A stretch of 17,169 nt of DNA, taken from the NCBI GenBank assembly GCA_002690625.1, contig NZFJ01000036.1, forward strand, positions 1 through 17,169. Direction: 5' to 3'. This DNA is from Rickettsiales bacterium. Lineage in GTDB: Bacteria; Pseudomonadota; Alphaproteobacteria; TMED109; TMED131. A program made the position numbers and the translations under genes. Positions 1 to 6,812 of this stretch are shown piece after piece. Every line of letters begins with the position of its first letter. Positions within the stretch are counted from its first letter, which is position 1. The notes beneath the pieces were generated by a model, which saw only the letters and a list, made by a program, of their open reading frames with translations, did no database searches and was not told where the DNA came from.

Positions 1-429
1 ATTTCTATAAACAATTTTAGCCAAAGCCCTGACTATGGTTTGAAGGTATTTAAAAAAGCTAATTGCAGTTCTTGTCATCAATGGCATGGAGATGGGGGAG
101 GATCTTATGGAGGTGCAGCTGCATCAATAAGAGAAACAGGTTTAGATAAAGAATACTTACAAAAAATAGTAGAATGTGGAAGACCTGGAACAAACATGCC
201 TTATTTTTCAAAACAAGCATATAAAGACGACAGATGTTTTGGTCTGACATTTTCAGACTTTGAAGGAGAAGAAAATAATAGGCCCTTGCCTGCAAGAAAA
301 ATGCTTAATGATAGGCAGATAAAGGCTTTAATTAACTTTATAGTTGATGATATAAAAGGAAAACCTATAACTAAAGACTATTGCATAAGGTTTTTTGGAA
401 AACCATCTAGAATATGTGAAGAGCTTTAA
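1..429 (+). CDS. C-type cytochrome, monohaem, 5'-truncated by window edge
   Basis: This is the C-terminal part of a c-type cytochrome. The reading frame is open from base 1, so the TTG near position 40 is an internal Leu codon and the true start lies before the window. Of 142 visible residues, CSSCH (visible residues 22-26) is the covalent haem-binding motif with His as the proximal ligand. Met66 in the stretch GRPGTNMPYF is the likely distal ligand. Four further cysteines (59, 79, 128, 139) are unusual for a small cytochrome c and could form disulfides. A signal peptide is expected in the missing part, because haem attachment takes place in the periplasm. From memory, the layout resembles small cytochromes found near PQQ-dependent dehydrogenases, but that role is unproven here. 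The TAA stop abuts the stop of the convergent queD-like gene with no base between them. The cytochrome assignment is firm; the electron-transfer partner is unknown. Confidence 0.85.
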   Translation: MSINNFSQSPDYGLKVFKKANCSSCHQWHGDGGGSYGGAAASIRETGLDKEYLQKIVECGRPGTNMPYFSKQAYKDDRCFGLTFSDFEGEENNRPLPARKMLNDRQIKALINFIVDDIKGKPITKDYCIRFFGKPSRICEEL

Positions 430-786
430 CTAATTTGAAATAGAAAAACTTTCACCACAAGTTTTTCTTTGAATTTCAACTTTATGCAAGTTTTTTAAAT
501 TGGGCTTTATTTGTTTCCAAATCCAGCTTCCTATATTTTCTAAAGTAGGAGTTTCAATTTCTTTAATATTATTTAGATAAGAATGATCAAGTTTATCTTT
601 TAAACTATTTATCGTTTTATTTAGAATAAAAAAATCTATAATCATTCCATCTTTTTTAATCTTTCCTTTTATGAATATCCTGACATGAAAGGAATGACCA
701 TGAATGTTTTTATTCTTATGGTTCTTTGTAGTTTTTAAACTATGAGCTGCTTCAAAGGTAAATGATTTACTAATGTATTTATTCAT
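430..786 (-). CDS. queD: 6-carboxytetrahydropterin synthase-like protein (QueD family)
   Basis: The 118-residue protein belongs to the QueD/6-pyruvoyltetrahydropterin synthase family. QueD converts 7,8-dihydroneopterin triphosphate to 6-carboxytetrahydropterin, the step before QueE in queuosine precursor synthesis, in the cytoplasm. The zinc ligands are visible as His15 (FEAAH), His29 and His31 (HGHSF), and the catalytic Asp67-His68 pair occurs in LDHSYLN. Length and domain match the family. Two positions are odd. The usual catalytic Cys four residues before the HGH motif (Cys27 in E. coli) is Asn25. The C-terminal Glu that normally contacts the pterin appears to be replaced by Arg or Lys (around 107-108). 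Similar Cys-less forms may exist in other Proteobacteria, which would make this a divergent clade and not a broken gene. It is the last gene of the operon, and its ATG shares one base with the queE stop. Operon context supports a queuosine role. Confidence 0.85.
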   Translation of the reverse strand: MNKYISKSFTFEAAHSLKTTKNHKNKNIHGHSFHVRIFIKGKIKKDGMIIDFFILNKTINSLKDKLDHSYLNNIKEIETPTLENIGSWIWKQIKPNLKNLHKVEIQRKTCGESFSISN

Positions 787-1418
787 TATTTAACTCCAAT
801 AAACTTATGTGTCTGAAGACTTAATTTCCATTTTGGATATTTCATAATTGTTTTAAGAGTTTTTTTTAAATTTTGATCATACTTTTCATTATGCAGAGGC
901 TGTAGATAGAAATGTTCAAAATCTAATTTTTCAAACTCATTTAAGTTTAACCCTTTTTGAGGATATACTACTTTCAATTCATTGCCATAATTTAATACTA
1001 TTTTGTTTTTTACTTTTGGGCTGACGCATATCCAATCTATCCCTTCTGGAGGTTTTATTGTTCCGTTTGTTTCTATAGCTATCTCGAAATTTTTCTTTTT
1101 TAAATTTTTTATTAGCTGTTCATTTAATTGAAGTAATGGCTCTCCACCTGTAAATACTATAAGTTTTTTAGTTTTAGTATTTTCCTTAGTAACTTTTTGA
1201 ATTTTATTAATCAAAGAAGATAAATTATATTTTCCACCGTTTACTCCATCTACTCCTACAAAATCAGTATCACAAAAATTACATTTAGAAGTTTTTTTTG
1301 AACTTTCTAACCCATTCCATAAATTACAACCTGAAAATCTACAAAAAGTAGCCTTTCTTCCTGAGTTATATCCTTCACCTTGGATTGTAAGAAAAATTTC
1401 TTTAACACTATATTTCAT
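786..1418 (-). CDS. queE: 7-carboxy-7-deazaguanine synthase, radical SAM enzyme QueE
   Basis: QueE is a radical S-adenosylmethionine enzyme that contracts the ring of 6-carboxytetrahydropterin to 7-carboxy-7-deazaguanine (CDG), the substrate of QueC. The 210-residue protein starts with the QueE signature FLTIQGEG (9-16). Its [4Fe-4S] ligands Cys31, Cys46 and Cys49 have the CX14CX2C spacing known from one QueE subtype, in place of the standard radical SAM CX3CX2C. The SAM-contacting GGEPLLQ (91-97), the ETNGT stretch (116-120), SPK (133-135) and the C-terminal QTHK (202-205) are all present, so it should be functional. The start codon lies inside the end of queC with a 4-base ATGA overlap, and its stop shares a base with the queD start. 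This implies translational coupling along the operon. Confidence 0.96.
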   Translation of the reverse strand: MKYSVKEIFLTIQGEGYNSGRKATFCRFSGCNLWNGLESSKKTSKCNFCDTDFVGVDGVNGGKYNLSSLINKIQKVTKENTKTKKLIVFTGGEPLLQLNEQLIKNLKKKNFEIAIETNGTIKPPEGIDWICVSPKVKNKIVLNYGNELKVVYPQKGLNLNEFEKLDFEHFYLQPLHNEKYDQNLKKTLKTIMKYPKWKLSLQTHKFIGVK

Positions 1419-2119
1419 ATTTTTTTTTCCAAATTATATTCTTCCCATCCTTTTTTTCTTATAAAACAGGCTGGGCAGTCATTGCACCCATATCCCCAAG
1501 AAAATAATTTCTTTCTTTCTCCTTTATAACAGGTATGAGTATATTTTATTATTATATTAACAAATTTATCTCCTCCTAGAGTATAAGAAAGTTTCCATGT
1601 ATCAGCTTTTGTTAAAAACATAAGAGGAGTAAGAAATAAAAACTTTCTTTCCATTCCTAAATTAATTGCTTTGTTAAGTGTCTTAATAGTAATATCTCTA
1701 CAGTCAGGGTAACCTGAAAAGTCTGTCTGGCAAACTCCAGAAACAATATTTTCTATATTATTAGTATAAGCATATGAAGAAGCTAAATTATAAAATAACA
1801 AGTTTCTTCCAGGCACAAAGGTATTAGGTATTTTTTTTGATGTATCAATTTTTAAATTTGATGTTAGTGAGCTTTTTGTAATACTGGCTAAGTTTTTTAT
1901 CTTAATAATTAAACTCTTACTAATTTTATTATTATAAAAATTAAATTTTTTTTCAATTTCTCTTACTATTTTTTTTGTTGATTTTAATTCTATATCATGT
2001 CTTTGTCCATAATCAAAAGACAGCAAATGTATCTCATCAAAGTTTTTTAGACACCAACCAAGGGCAGTTGTGCTATCTTGTCCTCCTGAAAATAATAGTA
2101 TTGCTTTTTTTTTTTTCAT
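1415..2119 (-). CDS. queC: 7-cyano-7-deazaguanine synthase QueC
   Basis: QueC converts CDG to 7-cyano-7-deazaguanine (preQ0) using ATP and ammonia, the end product of this gene cluster. The 234-residue protein has the PP-loop ATPase motif SGGQDS (11-16) near its N-terminus. Four zinc-binding cysteines lie near the C-terminus: Cys197 (THTCYKG) and Cys212, Cys215 and Cys218 (GCNDCPACFIRKKGW). FVPGRN (101-106) is another family motif. Codons 2-5 are four AAA lysines, making a 12-base A run directly after the start codon that could be prone to slippage. The ATG overlaps the stop of the upstream oxidoreductase gene by 4 bases (ATGA). No preQ0-to-preQ1 reductase (QueF) or tRNA guanine transglycosylase is in the window, so those steps must be encoded elsewhere if the organism makes queuosine. 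Confidence 0.97.
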   Translation of the reverse strand: MKKKKAILLFSGGQDSTTALGWCLKNFDEIHLLSFDYGQRHDIELKSTKKIVREIEKKFNFYNNKISKSLIIKIKNLASITKSSLTSNLKIDTSKKIPNTFVPGRNLLFYNLASSYAYTNNIENIVSGVCQTDFSGYPDCRDITIKTLNKAINLGMERKFLFLTPLMFLTKADTWKLSYTLGGDKFVNIIIKYTHTCYKGERKKLFSWGYGCNDCPACFIRKKGWEEYNLEKKI

Positions 2120-3114
2120 TTATATATTTTCTTATAAAATTTAGTAATAACAATATTTTTGCCTACTGAAGTTCTATTTTTTAGATCAATTAGGTTTTTT
2201 TTTAAGTCTCTAAAATTCACTAATTTAAAATTAATTGAATTTATATTATCTTGTTTAATAAGTTTGATTACTTTATTAATGATTTGCTTTTTATTGCTAC
2301 TTTTTTTAAAATATTCACCTGCTCTTACCCCAAATACGCTAAGTCCTTTTATTAAAATATGTTGTGCAGGAATATTATAATAATTTTCATCCATAAACCC
2401 AATTATAATATATTTTCCGTTCCATTTAAGAAAACTCAGTATTTTTTTTGTTTTTATTAAACCATTTATATCGAGTATTATGTCTATTTGATATTTACTT
2501 CGATAAATAGGAATACTTTCAAGTTCCTTGCTATTTAGCATTATTGTTTTATCAGCTCCTAGTTTTTTTACAAAAGTTTCCTTATCTTTACTACTGATAA
2601 TTGCTAAAGTATTGGCGCCAATACTCTTTGCTAATTTGATTGACGCTGACCCAACACCTCCTGAAGCACCTGTAATAAGTATATTTTGATTTTTTTTTAA
2701 TTTAATAATTTCACATAGAGATATATAGCTCGTCAAAGTATTTACAAAAGTTCCTGCAGCTAAAGCAGAGTCTATTTCTTGAGGTATAATTATTATTTCG
2801 TCTAAGTACAATACTATTTCTTCGCTAAAACATCCGCCTTTTTTGTTTATAATTACTTTTTTATTAATAAGTTTTTTATCATTACAATTTTCTTCAATTA
2901 TAATACCACATGCTTCTATTCCGGGAGTAAACGGAGGGAGTATTTTGTGTTGGTATTTTCCCCTGATCATTAAAATATCAACGTAATTTAATCCTATTGC
3001 TTGAATTGCAACTCTAACATTATTTTTTTTTAGTCTCTTTTTTTTGATTTCCTCAATTTTTAGGTTTGCAATATTACCTAATTTGTTGCAATTATAATGA
3101 AAGTTTTTTAGCAT
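2116..3114 (-). CDS. Zinc-independent MDR oxidoreductase, NADPH:quinone reductase-like
   Basis: This 332-residue protein is a medium-chain dehydrogenase/reductase of the quinone oxidoreductase type. The N-terminal GroES-like domain shows LNYVDILMIRGKY (42-54) and PGIEACGII (64-72). The Rossmann domain shows the nucleotide-binding loop GASGGVGSA (149-157). FGVRAGEY near the C-terminus is typical of NADPH:quinone reductase-like members. The structural and catalytic zinc cysteines of alcohol dehydrogenases are absent. Its substrate cannot be read from sequence; reduction of a quinone or of an alpha,beta-unsaturated carbonyl is the family norm. It is the first gene of the que operon and its stop overlaps the queC start by 4 bases, so the two are probably co-translated. 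Whether it has anything to do with queuosine is unknown. No Shine-Dalgarno-like sequence precedes its ATG. Base composition matches its neighbours. Confidence 0.85.
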   Translation of the reverse strand: MLKNFHYNCNKLGNIANLKIEEIKKKRLKKNNVRVAIQAIGLNYVDILMIRGKYQHKILPPFTPGIEACGIIIEENCNDKKLINKKVIINKKGGCFSEEIVLYLDEIIIIPQEIDSALAAGTFVNTLTSYISLCEIIKLKKNQNILITGASGGVGSASIKLAKSIGANTLAIISSKDKETFVKKLGADKTIMLNSKELESIPIYRSKYQIDIILDINGLIKTKKILSFLKWNGKYIIIGFMDENYYNIPAQHILIKGLSVFGVRAGEYFKKSSNKKQIINKVIKLIKQDNINSINFKLVNFRDLKKNLIDLKNRTSVGKNIVITKFYKKIYK

Positions 3115-3158
3115 AATTTTAAATATTACTAATTAAAAAAAAAAAAGTAAGGTATAAA
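3115..3158. promoter_or_regulatory. 44-base divergent spacer, presumed bidirectional promoter region
   Basis: This spacer separates the que operon (leftward) from the short-chain dehydrogenase gene (rightward) and must carry, or overlap, start signals for both. It contains a 12-base A run at 3135-3146 followed by AAGG at 3149-3152, six bases before the dehydrogenase ATG, which can act as a ribosome binding site. The leftward gene has no visible ribosome binding site. The spacer is too short for two full non-overlapping promoters, so one or both probably lie partly in coding sequence. No defined -35/-10 pair can be assigned with confidence, and there is no riboswitch-sized leader. Confidence 0.45.
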
Positions 3159-3965
3159 ATGAAACTAGATGAATTGTTTTCTGTTAAAGATAAATTGGTA
3201 TTAATTACTGGTGGTTCCAGAGGAATAGGAGCAATGATTGCCGAGGGATTTATTGCAAATGGCGCAAAAGTTTATATTACATCTAGAAAGGAAAATGATA
3301 TTAGAGAAACAGCAAACAGGCTAAAAGAAAAATATGCAGCAGGTACTTGTGAACCTATAAGTTGTGATATATCAGATATTAAAGGAATTGAAACGCTATT
3401 TGAAGAATTTAGTAAAAAAGAAGATCATCTTGATGTTCTTGTAAATAATGCTGGAGCTGTCTGGGGAGAACCCTTGGAAAGGTTTAGTGAGGTAGGTTGG
3501 GATAAAGTGATGGACTTAAATGTGAAGACAATTTTTTTTATGGTTCAAAAATTCTTACCTTTACTTAAAAAAGATGCAAAGCAAGACACAAAGACTAAAA
3601 TTATAAATATAGGCTCAATTGATGGTATTAATACCCCTTATTATGAAAATTACTCTTATAGTGTTGCTAAGGCTGCTGTACATAAACTTACTAAAGTTCT
3701 TTCAGCTAGGCTTATTTCAGACAATATTATATGTAATGCTATAGCACCCGGTCCTTTTCCCAGTAAAATGTTAGGAAGTGCAGTAGAACACGACTATTCA
3801 ATAATTTCTAAAAAAAATCCAAGTAATAGAGTAGGTAGAGCTGAAGATATAGCTGGGCTAGCAATTTTTCTAGCTTCTAAAGCATCTGATTACACAATAG
3901 GAGAAGTAATTTCCTGCGATGGTGGATTAGTAGCCTCTGCAGGGCATGACTTAACTAATGACTAA
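3159..3965 (+). CDS. Short-chain dehydrogenase/reductase, RhlG-like
   Basis: This 268-residue NAD(P)H-dependent oxidoreductase is of the classical short-chain dehydrogenase type. The cofactor loop TGGSRGIG (17-24), the NNAG motif (96-99), Asn121, Ser153 and the catalytic YSVAK (Tyr167, Lys171) are all present. The Ser-Tyr distance is 14, not the usual 13, and the segment NAIAPGPFPSKM (193-204) follows the active site. Both features resemble RhlG, a beta-ketoacyl reductase-like enzyme named from Pseudomonas, although the true role of that family is debated. A 3-ketoacyl or similar hydroxy/keto substrate is a fair guess, and the convergent acyl-CoA ligase makes lipid metabolism plausible. The ATG has AAGG six bases upstream. 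The stop lies only 6 bases from the stop of the convergent gene, with no room for a terminator between. Confidence 0.88.
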   Translation: MKLDELFSVKDKLVLITGGSRGIGAMIAEGFIANGAKVYITSRKENDIRETANRLKEKYAAGTCEPISCDISDIKGIETLFEEFSKKEDHLDVLVNNAGAVWGEPLERFSEVGWDKVMDLNVKTIFFMVQKFLPLLKKDAKQDTKTKIINIGSIDGINTPYYENYSYSVAKAAVHKLTKVLSARLISDNIICNAIAPGPFPSKMLGSAVEHDYSIISKKNPSNRVGRAEDIAGLAIFLASKASDYTIGEVISCDGGLVASAGHDLTND

Positions 3966-3971
3966 GTAATA

Positions 3972-5537
3972 TTAATTGACTTGCTTTACTTGGTCCTTCC
4001 AAAATGGATTTCTCAATTCTGTCTTGAGAATTTTTCCAGCCCCTGATACAGGCATTGGGTCGCTTCTAAAAGAAACAGATTTTGGACATTTATATCCCGC
4101 TATATTTTTATGACAATGATCTATTATATCTTTTTCTTTGATTGAATCTTGCTCTTTTAGTCTCACAATAGCATGGACTACTTCTCCCCATTTCTCATCT
4201 GGTATTCCTATCACTGCACACTCTAAAACATCCGGAAGTTGGTAAATAGAATTTTCTACTTCTGTTGAATAAATATTTTCTCCTCCTGATATTATCATGT
4301 CTTTTACTCTGTCAACTATAAAAACATATCCGTCCTCATCCATTTTTGCACCATCTCCTGTTCTCATCCAACCGTCATCTGAGATAGCTTTTTTTGTTAA
4401 TTGTTCTTGTCTCCAATATCCAAGCATTATATTAGGCCCACGAGCATAAATTTCTCCTACTTCGCCTATTTCTACTTCATTGCCATTTTCATCAGCTATT
4501 TTTAACTCAACTCCTGGAACCGCTTGACCGCATGATTTAAATTTATATGCAAGAGGACCTTCAAATACGTGCGTCTCAGGTCCTGAAAAAGTCAACAAGG
4601 GCGCACATTCTGTTTGACCATATGCATGATAAAAAGTACAATTAGGTAATATCTCCATTGCTTTTACTATCACAGGCTCTGGCATAGGTGAAGCACCATA
4701 CATTATCTTTCTCAAACAGGAAAGATCATAATTTTTTATTTCTGAATCATTTACAGCCATATTAACCATAGTAGGAACTAGAATTGTTTCATTAATTTTA
4801 TTTTCACTAACTGCTTCAAAAAAAAGCTTTGGGACAAAGCCGGGAATAAAAAAATGACTTCCTCCTGCTTGACTGACGCCAAATAAACCAGCACAATCTG
4901 CAATATGAAACATAGGAGCTGCATGTAGCCATCTAGAGTGAGGCCCAAAATCTCCTGACACTGCGCCATTAAATGCATTTATTACCATATTGGTGTGAGA
5001 TAACATTACTCCTTTAGATCGTCCAGTTGTGCCGCCGGTATAAAATATTCCAGCTAAGTCATCATATCCTCTCATTTTGTCATCAATACTGTCTTGGCTT
5101 AATAGATCTTCATATTTAATCATGTTTTCTGGAACATCATCATCAGATATGTACACTACTTTTTCAATAGAAGGAATTTTATTTTCTTTTATTAGGTTAT
5201 CAATTATGCCTGAGAAGTTAGAGTCGACAAAAATTACCTTACTTTCGCTATCATTTATCCAAAATTGTATTTCGGGAGGCGCAAGTCTTGTATTTATAGG
5301 AACAAACACTCCCCCTAACCAAGAAACTGAATAGATGAATTCAAAATATCTATCGCTGTTATGCGCTAATATAGCAACCCTGTCTTCTAAGTTTATTCCA
5401 AGTTTTTTTATACCTGATGCTAACTTAGAAACTCTTTCAAGGCTTTCTTCCCAAGTAAAAGTTCTATTGTTGAAAGATGTAGCTACTTTTTTAGAATACA
5501 ATTGAGCATTTCTTTTTAAAGCTTGAGTTATATACAT
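3972..5537 (-). CDS. AMP-forming acyl-CoA synthetase (fatty acyl-CoA ligase)
   Basis: This 521-residue member of the adenylate-forming (ANL) family would activate a carboxylic acid, probably a fatty or aromatic acid, to its CoA thioester through an acyl-AMP intermediate. The ATP loop is at 166-176 (YTGGTTGRSKG). The adenine-binding YGQTE is at 306-310 and TGD at 393-395. Asp409-Arg410 marks the hinge and Lys502 in GKILKTELR is the catalytic lysine of the C-terminal domain. All catalytic motifs are intact. An in-frame ATG sits 48 bases further upstream, but the start at 5537 is preferred. It is preceded by AGAGG at 7-base spacing, and the protein then begins in the normal family way. The exact chain length of the substrate cannot be told from motifs. 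The gene is monocistronic as seen here and convergent with the RhlG-like gene. Confidence 0.93.
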   Translation of the reverse strand: MYITQALKRNAQLYSKKVATSFNNRTFTWEESLERVSKLASGIKKLGINLEDRVAILAHNSDRYFEFIYSVSWLGGVFVPINTRLAPPEIQFWINDSESKVIFVDSNFSGIIDNLIKENKIPSIEKVVYISDDDVPENMIKYEDLLSQDSIDDKMRGYDDLAGIFYTGGTTGRSKGVMLSHTNMVINAFNGAVSGDFGPHSRWLHAAPMFHIADCAGLFGVSQAGGSHFFIPGFVPKLFFEAVSENKINETILVPTMVNMAVNDSEIKNYDLSCLRKIMYGASPMPEPVIVKAMEILPNCTFYHAYGQTECAPLLTFSGPETHVFEGPLAYKFKSCGQAVPGVELKIADENGNEVEIGEVGEIYARGPNIMLGYWRQEQLTKKAISDDGWMRTGDGAKMDEDGYVFIVDRVKDMIISGGENIYSTEVENSIYQLPDVLECAVIGIPDEKWGEVVHAIVRLKEQDSIKEKDIIDHCHKNIAGYKCPKSVSFRSDPMPVSGAGKILKTELRNPFWKDQVKQVN

Positions 5538-5633
5538 TATTAATCCTCTTTGTTGTAATAATAATATTTTAAAATAAATATACAATAGTAATATAAACTT
5601 TACCAGAGCATAGACTTTTGTTACTTTGTAAAA
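5538..5633. promoter_or_regulatory. Divergent spacer between acyl-CoA ligase and HAD genes
   Basis: These 96 bases should hold promoters for the leftward acyl-CoA ligase gene and the rightward HAD gene. The part nearest the ligase is almost pure A/T and offers several possible -10 hexamers, none clearly paired with a -35. No convincing palindromic operator is visible. The HAD gene has no Shine-Dalgarno-like sequence before its ATG. Confidence 0.4.
5545..5549 (-). promoter_or_regulatory. Ribosome binding site AGAGG of the acyl-CoA ligase gene
   Basis: On the minus strand this reads AGAGG, seven bases before the ATG at 5537-5535. It is one of the clearer Shine-Dalgarno sequences in the window and decides in favour of this start over the longer frame starting at 5585. 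Confidence 0.65.
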
Positions 5634-6332
5634 ATGTTAGACAAATCTAAAATTAAAGCTTTAACTTTTGATACTGGAGGAACAGTGCTGGACTGGCACT
5701 CGGGTTTTAAAACGGGTTTTGAAATCCTCAAAAAAACAAACAATAGTATAAATAATCCCTCAGAATTAGCTAATGAATTAAGAAGAAGGTCATTAAAGGT
5801 TGTTACCACTCAAAATAATAGTAGTTTAATAAACTTTGATGAAGCTCATAAAATTGCAGTTGAGGGCATGATATCAGACAGCAAACTAACCTTAAATAAT
5901 GAAGAAATAAAATTTATTTCGTTTGAAACACCTTCTTTATTTAATTCTTGGTCAGATTTTATTATTCCCTTTAATCTACTTAAAGCTTCCTTTTTATGCG
6001 TTTCATTTACTTTACTTAGTAATAGATTAGTTTATTTAAATTCTAAGAGAAATAAAATTAATTGGGATTTAATATTATCTTGTGAAACCTTGGAAATTTA
6101 TAAACCAGATATAGAAGCCTACAAAAAAACTGCAAGACTTCTTCAATTAGAACCTAGTCAATGTTTAATGGTAGCATGCCATAGCTTTGATTTAAATGCT
6201 GCCAAATCTGCTGGTTTTAAGACTGTATTTGTAAAAAGGGAATTAGAATGGGGTGCTAATACAGAAATAAATGTTGATGGAGATTACGATATGATAGTAT
6301 CTAACTTCAATGAATTAGAAAGTTTAATCTAG
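5634..6332 (+). CDS. HAD-superfamily hydrolase, haloacid dehalogenase type II-like
   Basis: This 232-residue protein has the HAD fold of the L-2-haloacid dehalogenase branch. Asp13 in FDTGGTVLDW is the nucleophile, with Thr17 nearby. The second Asp of phosphatase-type HADs (DxD) is Gly15, as in dehalogenases. The motif II-like LSN lies mid-protein, motif III is the Lys in YKPD, and motif IV is the Asp in ACHSFDLNAA, followed by a family-like R.LEWG. Compared with the biochemically known Pseudomonas enzyme, the positions equivalent to Ser175 and Asn177 appear to be Ala and His. This is a common pattern in dehalogenase-like homologues of unproven activity, so the name should be read as a family label. 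The gene is on the nuo strand but is separated from nuoA by 120 bases, so it probably has its own promoter. No ribosome binding site is evident. Confidence 0.85.
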   Translation: MLDKSKIKALTFDTGGTVLDWHSGFKTGFEILKKTNNSINNPSELANELRRRSLKVVTTQNNSSLINFDEAHKIAVEGMISDSKLTLNNEEIKFISFETPSLFNSWSDFIIPFNLLKASFLCVSFTLLSNRLVYLNSKRNKINWDLILSCETLEIYKPDIEAYKKTARLLQLEPSQCLMVACHSFDLNAAKSAGFKTVFVKRELEWGANTEINVDGDYDMIVSNFNELESLI

Positions 6333-6452
6333 TAAGTATATAGTTTTAATTGATATGAAATATTTTATTTATGAAAAAATAGTTACAACACAGTAAAATT
6401 ACTCTATATATAAATAATATAATGCTTCTTAACAAATCAAAATATTAAATTA
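6333..6452 (+). promoter_or_regulatory. Promoter region of the nuo operon
   Basis: This 120-base, almost entirely A/T spacer is the only long gap before the nuo genes and must carry the operon promoter. A plausible sigma-70 pair is TTACAA at 6383-6388 with TATATA at 6405-6410 or 6407-6412 (16 or 18 bases apart). In such AT-rich sequence, matches arise easily by chance. No Shine-Dalgarno-like sequence precedes the nuoA ATG at 6453. No terminator hairpin for the upstream HAD gene is visible. Confidence 0.4.
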
Positions 6453-6812
6453 ATGGATTATTCTGAATATTTACCTATTTTCGTATTTTCTGTAATAGCT
6501 TTGGGTATGTCTTTAGGCTTTGCGTTTTTATCTGGTATAGTTGGGCCAAGTAAACCTGACAAAGAAAAACTTTCTGCTTACGAATGTGGATTTACACCAT
6601 TTGAAGATGCTAGAGTTCAATTTGATGTTAGATTTTATTTAGTCGCAATATTATTTATAATATTTGATTTAGAAGTAGCTTTCTTATTTCCTTGGGCAAT
6701 TTCATTGCCTTTAATAGGATTATATGGATATTTATCTATGATGGTTTTTCTTCTTATTTTAACAGTTGGTTTCATTTATGAATGGAAAAAAGGAGCACTT
6801 GAATGGGAATAA
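6453..6812 (+). CDS. nuoA: NADH-quinone oxidoreductase subunit A
   Basis: NuoA (ND3 homologue) is a small membrane subunit at the junction of the two arms of complex I, next to the quinone site. The 119-residue protein has three hydrophobic helices at about 8-29, 63-83 and 88-109. The first loop carries [10 protein letters not shown], whose Cys45 matches the conserved loop cysteine of ND3. The second helix carries the acidic [11 protein letters not shown] (71-81). Length is normal. It is the first gene of the operon, and its 3' end overlaps the nuoB start by 10 bases. Confidence 0.97.
   Translation: MDYSEYLPIFVFSVIALGMSLGFAFLSGIVGPSKPDKEKLSAYECGFTPFEDARVQFDVRFYLVAILFIIFDLEVAFLFPWAISLPLIGLYGYLSMMVFLLILTVGFIYEWKKGALEWE
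6790..6795 (+). promoter_or_regulatory. Ribosome binding site AAGGAG of nuoB inside nuoA
   Basis: AAGGAG lies seven bases before the nuoB ATG, within the last codons of nuoA. It is the strongest Shine-Dalgarno match in the window and fixes the nuoB start at 6803. Confidence 0.75.

Noticed and set aside
3115..3158. Possible preQ1 riboswitch upstream of the que operon
   Set aside because: The spacer is only 44 bases, and I see no stem-loop or pseudoknot pattern, only A/T-rich sequence.
5538..5585. Longer N-terminus for the acyl-CoA ligase from the upstream ATG at 5585
   Set aside because: The extra 16 residues are not family-like, and a clear AGAGG ribosome binding site precedes the inner ATG.
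6333..6452. Possible small gene or RNA between the HAD gene and nuoA
   Set aside because: No frame of useful length, no start with a ribosome binding site and no stable hairpin. It reads as an ordinary AT-rich promoter region.
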